Below, piece after piece: positions 44,301 to 53,601 of a stretch of DNA of 64,000 bases. Numbering within the stretch: position 1 is the first letter of the stretch; every line of letters starts with the position of its first letter. Under the pieces are notes generated by a model, which saw nothing but the letters and a program-made list of their open reading frames with translations, had not been told where the DNA came from and did no database searches. The stretch comes from Micromonospora sp. CB01531. GTDB taxonomy: Bacteria; Actinomycetota; Actinomycetes; Mycobacteriales; Micromonosporaceae. The translations under genes and the position numbers were made by a program. Location: the NCBI RefSeq assembly GCF_001905095.1, contig NZ_LWLS01000001.1:296581-360580 (forward strand), read 5' to 3'.

Positions 44301-46676
44301 ATGACCTCGTTGATCAAGGAGAACGCCTCGGGACACCCCGGGAACGGCGACGCGAACCCCTTGGTCAACGAGGTCGTCGGCGTACCCGGGGGGATCGGGG
44401 CCCAGGCGCGGGCGCAGCGGGCGGAGGCGATCGACCGGTGGTTGCGGTCGGTGTTTCCGCGCCGGGCGGGGATCGCGCTGGTCGCGGTCGGCGGGCTGGG
44501 CCGGCGGCAGTGCGCGCCGTACGGGGACGTCGACCTGGTGCTGCTGCACGCCGGGGTGCCCGGCATCGACGAGCTGGCCGCCTCGCTCTGGTATCCGATC
44601 TGGGACGCCGGGCTGCGCCTCGACCACTCCGTCCGGACCGTCGCCGAGGCGCTCTCCGTCGCCCAGGACGACGTCAAGGTCGCCCTCGGCCTGCTCGACG
44701 CCCGCCACGTGGCCGGCGATGCGGCCCTCGCCGACCAGCTCGTCCACACCGCCGCCGACCACTGGCGGCGCACCGCCGTCCGGCAGCTTCCGCGGCTGCG
44801 GGAGATCACTGCCGCCCGCTGGGAGACCCACGGCGAGCTGGCCTTCCTCCTCGAAGGCGACCTGAAGGAGGCCGCCGGCGGGCTGCGCGACGTCGGCCTC
44901 CTGCGGGCCATCGCCACCGCCGGCGTGACCGACGCGCTGCGCCCCGCCGTGCACGCCGCCCACCGGCGGCTCCTCGACACCCGCGACGCCCTGCACCAGC
45001 AGGTCGGCCGCCGGGTCGACCGGCTCGTCGCCCAGGAACGCGACGGCGTCGCCGGGCTGCTCGGGCTGCGGCAACTCCAGCTCGACGCGTCCGGCGCCGC
45101 CGGGGGCGTGGTGGACGACGGTGACGCGTTGCTGCGCCGGGTCGCCGGGGACGCGCGGACCGTCAGCCACGCCCTCGACGACGCCTGGCGGGCCGCCGAC
45201 CGGCTCCGCTCCGGGCGCCGCCGGGGCACCGACGGCCGGCCGGTCCGCCGCCCCGTCGCCCGGGACGTCGTCGAACACGACGGCGAGCTGGTGCTGGCCC
45301 GCACCGCCATCGGCGCCCGGCCCGACCCTAGCCTGTCTCTGCGGGTCGCCGCCGCCGCGGCCATCACCCGGCTCCCGATCGCCCGGGCCACCTGCGAGTG
45401 GCTTGCCGCGTACTGCCCGCCGCTGCCCGCGCCCTGGCCGCCGGCCGCCCTGGCCGCGCTGATCACCCTCCTCGGGGCCGGTCCCGGCCTGGTGCCCGCC
45501 TGGGAGACCTGCGACCGGTACGGCCTGGTCGACCGCTGGCTGCCCGAGTGGATCCGGCTGCGCAGCCTGCCCCAGCACAACCCGGTGCACCGGTTCACCC
45601 TCGACCGGCACCTGGTGCAGACCGCGTACGAGGCGAGCCGGCACACCCGCGAGGTGGACCGCCCCGACCTGCTGCTGCTCGGCGCGCTCCTGCACGACAT
45701 CGGCAAGGGACTGCCCGGCGACGGTGCCGCCGGGCGGGCCGGCAGGCATGAGCCGGACGGCGCCTTCGTGGACCACAGTATCGTCGGGGCGCCGCTTGCC
45801 GAGGCGGTGGCCGCCCGGATCGGGCTGCCCGCGGCCGAGGCCGCGTTGATCGGCGAACTGGTCCGGCTGCATCTGCTGCTGCCCGACGTGGCGACCCGGC
45901 GCGACCTGTCCGACGCGAAGACCGTCGCCGGGGTCGCCGAGCAGGTCGGCGACACCACGACCCTGGAGCTGCTGCACGCCCTGGTCCGGGCCGACGCCGC
46001 CGCCACCGGGCCGGCCGCCTGGTCGGACTGGAAGGGGCGGCTCGTCGCCGAGTTGGTCGCCCGGGTGCGTACCGCCCTGGACACCGGCGTGGTGCCGGCG
46101 CCGCCCGCCCCGGATCCGGCGCTGGTCTCGGGACCGCTGCCGGTCGTACACGTGGCGGAGGACCGGGTGTCCGTGGCTGCGGCGGACCGACGCGGCCTGC
46201 TCGCCACGGTGGCCGGCTGCCTGGCCCTGCACCGGCTGGAGGTGATCTCCGCGGACGCCTCCACGGTCGACGGCCGGGCCCTGGTCGAGTGCCGGGTGCA
46301 GCCCCGCTACGGCCTGGCGCCCGACCCGATCGCGCTCACCGCCGATCTGCGCCGCGCGGTTGCCGGCGACGTCTCGGTCACCCAGCGGCTGCGCGGCCGA
46401 GCCCTGGCCGCCCGCAGCCAGGGTGCCGCCGCGCCCCGGGTGGTCTGGCACCGCGAGGCGGCCACCGACGCGGTGCTGCTGGAGCTGCGCGCCGCCGACG
46501 CGGCCGGACTGCTCTACTGGGTCAGCTGCGCCCTCGACGAGGCCGGCGCCCAGGTCCGGGCGGCCCGGATCTCCACCCTCGGCGCCGACGTGGTGGACGT
46601 GTTCTACCTGGTCGGCGGCTGGCCCTCCGACGCCGACCGGGACCGCGTCGAGGCCGCCGTCCTCGCCGCCGTGTAG
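44301..46676 (+). CDS. glnD: [Protein-PII] uridylyl/adenylyltransferase GlnD
   Basis: A 791-residue enzyme that modifies and demodifies P-II according to nitrogen status; in actinobacteria the modification is an adenylylation. The nucleotidyltransferase site is VGGLGRRQCAPYGDVDLVLL (~62-81; the usual SD is GD with D-V-D intact). An HD phosphohydrolase domain shows LLLGALLHDIGKG (~458-470), and two ACT domains lie at about 615-690 and 705-785 (VSVAAADRRGLLATVAGCLA; LLELRAADAAGLLYWVSCAL). It starts 10 bases after glnK, in the same operon. Confidence 0.94.
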   Translation: MTSLIKENASGHPGNGDANPLVNEVVGVPGGIGAQARAQRAEAIDRWLRSVFPRRAGIALVAVGGLGRRQCAPYGDVDLVLLHAGVPGIDELAASLWYPIWDAGLRLDHSVRTVAEALSVAQDDVKVALGLLDARHVAGDAALADQLVHTAADHWRRTAVRQLPRLREITAARWETHGELAFLLEGDLKEAAGGLRDVGLLRAIATAGVTDALRPAVHAAHRRLLDTRDALHQQVGRRVDRLVAQERDGVAGLLGLRQLQLDASGAAGGVVDDGDALLRRVAGDARTVSHALDDAWRAADRLRSGRRRGTDGRPVRRPVARDVVEHDGELVLARTAIGARPDPSLSLRVAAAAAITRLPIARATCEWLAAYCPPLPAPWPPAALAALITLLGAGPGLVPAWETCDRYGLVDRWLPEWIRLRSLPQHNPVHRFTLDRHLVQTAYEASRHTREVDRPDLLLLGALLHDIGKGLPGDGAAGRAGRHEPDGAFVDHSIVGAPLAEAVAARIGLPAAEAALIGELVRLHLLLPDVATRRDLSDAKTVAGVAEQVGDTTTLELLHALVRADAAATGPAAWSDWKGRLVAELVARVRTALDTGVVPAPPAPDPALVSGPLPVVHVAEDRVSVAAADRRGLLATVAGCLALHRLEVISADASTVDGRALVECRVQPRYGLAPDPIALTADLRRAVAGDVSVTQRLRGRALAARSQGAAAPRVVWHREAATDAVLLELRAADAAGLLYWVSCALDEAGAQVRAARISTLGADVVDVFYLVGGWPSDADRDRVEAAVLAAV

Positions 46677-46680
46677 TCGC

Positions 46681-46704
46681 CGCCTACGTCCCGGGGCGTA
46701 GGCG
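46681..46704 (+). terminator. Hairpin after glnD
   Basis: CGCCTACG (46681-46688) and CGTAGGCG (46697-46704) pair perfectly around an 8-base loop 5 bases after the glnD stop. It could end the nitrogen operon or be a site for regulation of the ABC genes downstream. Confidence 0.5.
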
Positions 46705-46758
46705 AGGTGCCGCTCGCGGGGCGACGCCGCCCGACCCGGGAAGCGGCAGTCTCGGGGC

Positions 46759-47650
<892 letters not shown>

Positions 47651-47661
<11 letters not shown>

Positions 47662-48472
47662 CTTCCGCGCCGAGCTGATCAAGCTGGTCCGACGCCCGGC
47701 GACCTGGCTGCTGCTGGCCATCACACTGGTCCTCGCGCTGATCTTCACCTACGTCTTCCCGTACGCCAGCATCGCCGGCGGGACGACCGGGCCGAACACC
47801 GACCGGACCCTGCCCATGCTGCTGCCCGACCAGTTGGTCGGCAACTCGCTCGGCGGCCTGCCGGTCTTCCTCGGCTCGATCGTGCTGATCCTCGGGGTGC
47901 TCACCGTCGGCGGCGAGTACGGCTGGGGCACCTGGAAGACGGTGCTCTCCCAGGGGCCGTCCCGGCTGGAGGTGTACGCCGGCAAACTGCTCGCCCTCGC
48001 CGCCGCCGCGCTGGCCGTGGTGCTCGCCGTGTTCGCGGTCGGGGCGGTGGCCAGCGTGCTCATTGCGCTCGCCGAGGGGCAGCCGGTGCACTGGCCGTCG
48101 GTCGGCGACCTGCTCACCGGGATCGGCGCGGGGTGGCTGATCGCGACGATGTGGGCCATGCTCGGTGCCGTGCTCGCCGTCGCCCTGCGGGCGGTGGCGC
48201 TCCCGGTCGGGCTGGGGCTGGTGTGGATGCTCGCCGTGCAGAACCTGCTCGCCGCGATCGCCGCGCCGCTGCTCGACTGGGTGGCGCAGGTGCAGAAGGG
48301 GCTGCCCGGCCCGAACGCCGGGTCCCTGGCCGCGGCGCTGGGCTCGCCCGGCGACACCCCTGGCGTCGGGGCGACGGTCGGGGGCGGGCAGGCGGCCCTC
48401 GTGGTCGCGGCGTACCTGGTCGCCTTCGCCCTGATCGGCGGGGCGCTGCTGCGCCGGCGGGACATCGGCTGA
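47651..48472 (+). CDS. ABC transporter permease
   Basis: A 273-residue ABC-2-type membrane protein with about six helices: LLLAITLVLALIFTYVFPYA, then helices at about 70-88, 108-135, 155-180, 185-205 and 245-265. WLLLAITLVL and GEYGWGTWKTVLSQGPSR are typical. ATG at 47651 has AAGGGA upstream and lies within the end of the ATPase gene. Together the two make an exporter of unknown cargo. Confidence 0.9.
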
Positions 48473-48492
48473 GGTCGGCGGGGAGGGACGGC

Positions 48493-49620
48493 GTGGACCG
48501 GAACCGGAGCGGCTGGGGCGACGGCGTCTTCGACGCCCTGGTCGCCCTGGCCCTGCTCGTCATCGGCCTGTTCGGCACCGCGCCGGCGGGCCTCAACCAG
48601 GGGGTGGGCACCGGCCGGGCGACGTACCCGCTGGTCGTGGTGGCCGCGATCGCCCTGGCCGTTCGGCGGCGCTGGCCGCTGGCCACCCTGGCCGTGGTCA
48701 CCGCGGCGGCCACGGCGTACCTGGTGCTCGGCTACCCGTACGGGCCGATCCTGCTCTCGTTCTTCGTCGCGGTCTACACGGTGGCCGCGTACCGGCCGTT
48801 GCGGGCCGCGGCGGTGGCCTGCGGCCTTGCCCTGGCCGTGCTGCTGCTCCACGTCTTCGTGGGCGTCCGGTCACTCGGCCTGCTCGGCCTGATGCCTGCC
48901 GCCGCCTGGGTGGTCGTGCCGTTCGCGGTCGGGACCACCGTGCGGCTGGGCCGGGAGAGCGCGGCCCGCAACCGGGTGGACGAGGCCCGCCGGCTGGCCG
49001 ACGCCGAACGGCTGCGGGTGGCCCGGGAGGTGCACGACGTGGTCGGGCACGGCCTCGCCGCCATCCACATGCAGGCGGAGATCGCGCTGCACCTGCTGGC
49101 CAAGCGGCCGGAGCAGGCCGAGGCCGCGTTGACCGCGATCAGCCGCACCAGCAAGGAGGCGCTGGACGAGTTGCGGGTCACCCTCACCGTCGTGCGGCGC
49201 GACGAGCCGGTCGACGAGCGGGCGCCGGCCCCCGGGCTGGCCCAGCTCCCGCAGTTGCGCGAGCGGCTGGCCGGCGCCGGGGTGCCGGTGACCGTCGAGG
49301 TCGACGGGGAGCCCCGCGCGTTGCCGGTGGCGGTGGACCTGGCCGCGTACCGGGTGGTGCAGGAGGCGCTGACCAACGTGCTGCGCCACGCCGGTCCGGC
49401 CACCGCCACCGTCCGCCTCCGGTACGCGCCCACCGAGGTCACCGTGGAGGTGACCGACACCGGCCGGGGCGCCGTCGCGCTGCCGGGCGGGACCGCCGGC
49501 TACGGCCTGGCCGGCATGCGGGAGCGGGTCACCGCGTTGGGCGGGTCGTTCACCGCCGGCCCCGCCTCCGCCGGCGGCTTCCGGGTGTACGCGACACTGC
49601 CGCTGGAGGAGGCCACATGA
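48493..49620 (+). CDS. NarL-type sensor histidine kinase
   Basis: A 375-residue kinase with an N-terminal membrane part of about five helices (~15-150) and no large sensor domain, so it likely senses within the membrane or through the ABC exporter. The HisKA_3 dimerisation domain has VAREVHDVVGHGLAAI with phospho-acceptor H181; the ATPase shows YRVVQEALTNVLRHAG (N box) and VEVTDTGRG, then GYGLAGMRERV. GTG at 48493 is preceded by GGGAGGGA. It overlaps the response regulator (ATGA). Confidence 0.92.
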   Translation: MDRNRSGWGDGVFDALVALALLVIGLFGTAPAGLNQGVGTGRATYPLVVVAAIALAVRRRWPLATLAVVTAAATAYLVLGYPYGPILLSFFVAVYTVAAYRPLRAAAVACGLALAVLLLHVFVGVRSLGLLGLMPAAAWVVVPFAVGTTVRLGRESAARNRVDEARRLADAERLRVAREVHDVVGHGLAAIHMQAEIALHLLAKRPEQAEAALTAISRTSKEALDELRVTLTVVRRDEPVDERAPAPGLAQLPQLRERLAGAGVPVTVEVDGEPRALPVAVDLAAYRVVQEALTNVLRHAGPATATVRLRYAPTEVTVEVTDTGRGAVALPGGTAGYGLAGMRERVTALGGSFTAGPASAGGFRVYATLPLEEAT

Positions 49621-50273
49621 TCTCGGTGTTGCTCGCGGACGATCAGGATCTGGTCCGGATCGGGCTGCGTGCCCTGGTGGAGAGCGAGGACGACCTCGCG
49701 GTGGTCGGGGAGGCCGCCGACGGGCTGGCCGCCGTCGAGCTGGCCCGCCGGGAGCGCCCCGACGTGGTGCTGATGGACGTCCGGATGCCCGGCGTGGACG
49801 GCATCGAGGCGACCCGGCGGATCGTCGCCGACCCCGGGCTGGCCGGCACCCGGGTGGTTGTCCTGACCACCTTCGAGCTGGACGAGTACGTCTTCGACGC
49901 GCTCCGGCACGGGGCGAGCGGTTTCCTGACCAAGGACACCCGCCCGGCCGAGCTGCTGCGGGCGATCCGGCTGGTCGCCGAGGGCGAGGCGCTGCTGACC
50001 CCGTCGGTGACCCGGCGGGTGGTCCGGGAGTTCGCCACCCGGCCGGCCCGGGTGCCCCGGCCGCACCCGCGGCTGGACACCCTCACCGACCGGGAACGGG
50101 AGGTGGTGGGGCTGGTCGGCGAGGGGCTGAGCAACGCCGAGATCGCCGAGCGGCTGGTGGTGAGCCCGGCGACCGCGCGTACCCACGTGAGCCGGGCCAT
50201 GGTCAAGCTGGGCGCCCGGGACCGGGCCCAGCTGGTGGTCTTCGCGTACCAGTCGGGGCTGGTCGTGTCGTGA
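49617..50273 (+). CDS. NarL/FixJ-type response regulator
   Basis: A 218-residue regulator. The receiver carries phospho-acceptor D54 in LMDVRMPGVDG, with acidic D8/D9 and the Lys in FLTKDTRPAE. The C-terminal LuxR-type helix-turn-helix reads LTDREREVVGLVGEGLSNAE through VSPATARTHVSRAMVKLG. With the upstream kinase it probably controls the ABC exporter. Its ATG overlaps the kinase stop. Confidence 0.94.
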   Translation: MISVLLADDQDLVRIGLRALVESEDDLAVVGEAADGLAAVELARRERPDVVLMDVRMPGVDGIEATRRIVADPGLAGTRVVVLTTFELDEYVFDALRHGASGFLTKDTRPAELLRAIRLVAEGEALLTPSVTRRVVREFATRPARVPRPHPRLDTLTDREREVVGLVGEGLSNAEIAERLVVSPATARTHVSRAMVKLGARDRAQLVVFAYQSGLVVS

Positions 50274-50525
50274 CCCTCCGGCTGGGCTGAACGGCCTACC
50301 AGGACCTGGCCATCTGGTGGTGCGGTGGCAGCACGCCCAGCCGGCGAACGCCGGGGTGAATTACCACAAAACGGTCTGTTCCGCGCCGCCCTGGCGAACT
50401 GACGTATCCGAAGTGAGCCTTTCGCGTTCACCTCTGTGTGCGCTGGGCGGATGGCAAGGGGATGTGCCGGTTGCCCAACTTCTGAGCAGTCGGCATGGCA
50501 CGTGCCGCTGAAGGGAACGTCTCAC
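50274..50525 (+). other. Intergenic region before the exopolysaccharide-like locus
   Basis: A 252-base region, less GC-biased than its neighbours (AATTACCACAAAACGG at about 50358-50373). It must hold the promoter of the GT2 gene. I looked for a cyclic-di-GMP or cyclic-di-AMP riboswitch and found no convincing consensus, though its length and short helices leave this open. Confidence 0.3.
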
Positions 50526-52586
50526 ATGCGTGACCGGCACGGTTCATCCTCGCGCGCCACGGAGGACACCGAGGGCGTCCGGTACCTACCGCAGCCACCG
50601 ACGGACCAGGAAAGGTACAGCTACTTCCAGAAGCCGAAGCCGTGGATCTTCGCGTGGATCTTCGTCAGCGCCCTCGGCATCCTGTACGGCTACGTCATGG
50701 TAGCCCTCAAGGCGCCGTGGACCACGCCCGCCTTGCTCTTCCTGCCCATCATGATCATGCCGGTGCTGGTGAACTTCTGGTTGCGCAGCCACCGTCCGCG
50801 GCTGACCCTGCCGAAGCACCAGGCGATCGTGTCGCAGTACCGCCCGGATCCGGCCGACACGATCGACATCTGGGTGCCGATCTGCGGCGAGCCCATGGCC
50901 GTGCTGGAAAACACCTGCCGGGCGGTCGCCGCGATCGAGTGGCACGCGCCGGTCATGCGGTACCTGCTGGACGACGGTGACCGCCGACCCGAGGTCGAGC
51001 AACTCGCCATCAAGCACGGCTTCGTCTACATGCGGCGCAGGGATCCGGTGCCCGGCTGCCCGCCGCAGGAGGGTGAGCGTGGTTGGTTGAAGAAGGCGGG
51101 CAACATGATCAATGCCTTCGAGTACTCGATCGGCCGCTTCGGTGCGGTGTTCGACGCGGACTTCGCGCCCCGCCCGGACTTCCTGTACGAGACCGTGCCG
51201 TATATGCAGGCCGAACCGCGGCTCGGCATAGTGCAGACCGCCCAGTACTTCGACGTCGAACCGTGGATGAACTACGTCCAGCGAGGCGCCGGCAGTCTCC
51301 AGGAGATCTTCTTTCGCTGGATCCAGCCGGCCCGGGACGTCTGGCGGGCGGCCATCTGTGCCGGCACGAACGTGGTCTACCGGCGGGAGGCGGTGGAGGC
51401 GGTGGGCGGATTCGCCCGGGTCCCCCTCGGCGAGGACGTGAACTCCGGCGTGAAGCTGTGGACCGGCGGCTGGGAGACCCGGTACCTGCCGCTCGCGCTG
51501 GCCAAGGGTGTCGCGCCCGACACCTGGGCGGCGATCACCAACCAGCAGCAGCGGTGGTGCCGCTCGTCGATGCTGCTGATGACGGAGAAGCATTTCCGCG
51601 ACGCCAAGTTCAACTGGCAGCAGCGAACCGCGTTCTGGGCCGCCTTCCTGTACTACATGGCGTCGGCAGGCTTGTTGATCACCGGGCCGTTCCCCACCTT
51701 GACCATGCTCTGGTTCTTCCCGGACCGGGTCCTACCGCGCAACTACCTGCCGATGGTGCCCGCCGTGCTGGCCACCCTGCTCGTCTTCCCGATGATGGCC
51801 CGCGGCTGGCGATCGTCCATCTTCCGGCTCTGCCTCATCAACTCCGCCTGTCACGTCATCGCCATCTGCGACGCGCTCCGCGCGAAGGTGCAGGAGTGGG
51901 TGCCGACCGGTGCCGCCAGCCGGATGCCGAAGGCGAAGAAGAAGGGTGCGCCGGAGCGGGTCTCCCGGCTGATCCGCACCTGGATCGTCGCGGTGCAGAT
52001 GCTGCTCTGGACTGGCCTCGCGCTCCGATTCCCGGAGTACGGCATCGGTCCGCTCTGGACGACGGCACTCCTCGCCGGCGTGCAGCTGTACATGGTGGTG
52101 CCGCTGCTTACCCCCTCGTACGGCATCCGGCCCAGCTTCCCGCCCACCCCGCCCCCGATCCCGATCTCCCCGGCCCCCGCTCCCGCCCAACCGGCCCCGA
52201 CTGCGCGAGTGGTGCCTCGCGTACCCGTCGGATCGGTTTCTGTACAGGTCGCGCCGGGTCACGTCCCGGTCGCGGCGTCCGCGTCGCGGGTCGCCGGGCC
52301 GGCCGCCGCGGCCTGGACGCCGACTGCCGTCTCGGTGGCGCGATACCGCCAGGATCGGGTGCGGCCGCAGCCACCGGCGTCTCCCCGGGCGCATTCGCGG
52401 CCGGCAGCGCAGCCGGGGCCGTCCTACCAGCCGAGGCACCTCGGCGACGACCAGAACCGGCACGGCCATGGCACCAGCCGGTACCCGGCGGAACGAGCCG
52501 GGCACGACCGGGGCGAGCAGCCCGAGCGCCCGGCCTCCCCGCGACACGCGCTGATGCAGCCGCCCACCGTGACGGGAAGGCGGTGA
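50526..52586 (+). CDS. Processive family 2 glycosyltransferase (cellulose-synthase-like)
   Basis: A 686-residue membrane synthase. Two helices (~40-60 and ~66-85) precede a cytoplasmic GT2 domain with the residues of processive synthases: LLDDGD (~147-152), D210-A-D212, G-E-D304 and Q340-x-x-R343-W344. Four or more helices follow (~372-555), then a Pro/Ala-rich tail of about 130 residues. No PilZ domain is present, so cyclic-di-GMP activation is not expected. It should polymerise a beta-linked polysaccharide and pass it through the membrane. ATG at 50526 follows AAGGGA. It precedes a GH26 lipoprotein by 7 bases. Confidence 0.85.
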   Translation: MRDRHGSSSRATEDTEGVRYLPQPPTDQERYSYFQKPKPWIFAWIFVSALGILYGYVMVALKAPWTTPALLFLPIMIMPVLVNFWLRSHRPRLTLPKHQAIVSQYRPDPADTIDIWVPICGEPMAVLENTCRAVAAIEWHAPVMRYLLDDGDRRPEVEQLAIKHGFVYMRRRDPVPGCPPQEGERGWLKKAGNMINAFEYSIGRFGAVFDADFAPRPDFLYETVPYMQAEPRLGIVQTAQYFDVEPWMNYVQRGAGSLQEIFFRWIQPARDVWRAAICAGTNVVYRREAVEAVGGFARVPLGEDVNSGVKLWTGGWETRYLPLALAKGVAPDTWAAITNQQQRWCRSSMLLMTEKHFRDAKFNWQQRTAFWAAFLYYMASAGLLITGPFPTLTMLWFFPDRVLPRNYLPMVPAVLATLLVFPMMARGWRSSIFRLCLINSACHVIAICDALRAKVQEWVPTGAASRMPKAKKKGAPERVSRLIRTWIVAVQMLLWTGLALRFPEYGIGPLWTTALLAGVQLYMVVPLLTPSYGIRPSFPPTPPPIPISPAPAPAQPAPTARVVPRVPVGSVSVQVAPGHVPVAASASRVAGPAAAAWTPTAVSVARYRQDRVRPQPPASPRAHSRPAAQPGPSYQPRHLGDDQNRHGHGTSRYPAERAGHDRGEQPERPASPRHALMQPPTVTGRR

Positions 52587-52593
52587 GAGCGAC

Positions 52594-53601
52594 ATGACAT
52601 CCCGCTGGAGGCGACTGCTGGCGGCCACGGTGGTGCTCGCGGCGCTGGTTCCGCTCGCGGGGTGCGGCGGCGACACGGACCGGGAGACCTCCCGGAATCC
52701 GTCGGGTTCGCAGGCCCCGTCGGCCGGCTCCACCCCGCAGGCAGACGGTCCCGTGGTGGCGGACGTGGACCAGTTGCTGGGCGACCGGGTCATCTTCGGC
52801 ATTACGACGCACGACCCCGCGGATGCCGCGCTGGCTGACGTCGCGCTGAAGCTGAACTGCCGGCCCGCGGTGGTGCAACTGTTCGCCTCGGTGGAGAAGG
52901 GGATCTCGGCAGAGCGGCTCGCCGAGGTGCCCGGAACTCCGTTGCTGGCGATGGAGCCGTGGCACAACACGTCGGGGCGTACGCAGCCGGCGTGGACGCT
53001 GGCAAGCACCATCGACGGGCGATGGGACGAGCGTTACGCGGCCATCGCCCGGGCGGTGGTCGCCTACGGCAAGCCGATCCTCATCCGATTCGGTCACGAG
53101 ATGAACGGCCACTGGTATCCGTGGGGGACGCGCAACGGGAACCGCCGGGGTGAGTTCATCACGGCCTGGCGGCACGTCGTGGACATCTTCCGGACCGCGG
53201 GCGCCACCAACGCGCTGTGGGTGTGGTCGCCGAACATTCTGCGTGGCGCCGACAGCCGCACGATCAAGGAGTTCTGGCCCGGTGAGAAGTACGTGGACAT
53301 CGTCGGCGTGACCGGATACGGGGTGCGGGAGACCACGCCGGAGACCACCTACCGGGCGACGTTGAAGCAGGTGTACGCGCTGACCTGGAAGAAAATCCTG
53401 CTGACCGAGGTGGGGGTGCAGCCCGGGCCGGAGAAGGAGAGCTGGCTCAGGCGCTTCGGCCCCTGGCTGCGGGACAACCCTCGCGTCGCCGGCTTCATCT
53501 GGTATCAGGTTGTCCGGCAGGGCGACTGGCGGTTCGACGACACCCCCGCGAACCTCGCCGCGTTCAAGTCCGGTCTGGCGGTGGCGAATCCGGCATGCTG
53601 A
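52594..53601 (+). CDS. GH26-like beta-mannanase/glucanase lipoprotein
   Basis: A 335-residue lipoprotein. The signal ends in the lipobox LAGC (C24), followed by a Ser/Pro linker. The GH26 TIM barrel shows the acid/base Glu169 in RFGHEMNGHWYPWG and the nucleophile Glu272 in LLTEVGV. GH26 enzymes cut beta-mannans or mixed beta-glucans. Next to a polysaccharide synthase it may trim or release the polymer, as BcsZ does in cellulose systems. It overlaps the next gene by 7 bases, so all three are one unit. Confidence 0.82.
   Translation: MTSRWRRLLAATVVLAALVPLAGCGGDTDRETSRNPSGSQAPSAGSTPQADGPVVADVDQLLGDRVIFGITTHDPADAALADVALKLNCRPAVVQLFASVEKGISAERLAEVPGTPLLAMEPWHNTSGRTQPAWTLASTIDGRWDERYAAIARAVVAYGKPILIRFGHEMNGHWYPWGTRNGNRRGEFITAWRHVVDIFRTAGATNALWVWSPNILRGADSRTIKEFWPGEKYVDIVGVTGYGVRETTPETTYRATLKQVYALTWKKILLTEVGVQPGPEKESWLRRFGPWLRDNPRVAGFIWYQVVRQGDWRFDDTPANLAAFKSGLAVANPAC

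Noticed and set aside
50274..50525. Possible cyclic-di-nucleotide riboswitch before the GT2 gene
   Set aside because: No match to the conserved cores of the cyclic-di-GMP or cyclic-di-AMP classes could be seen by eye; a covariance-model search would decide.
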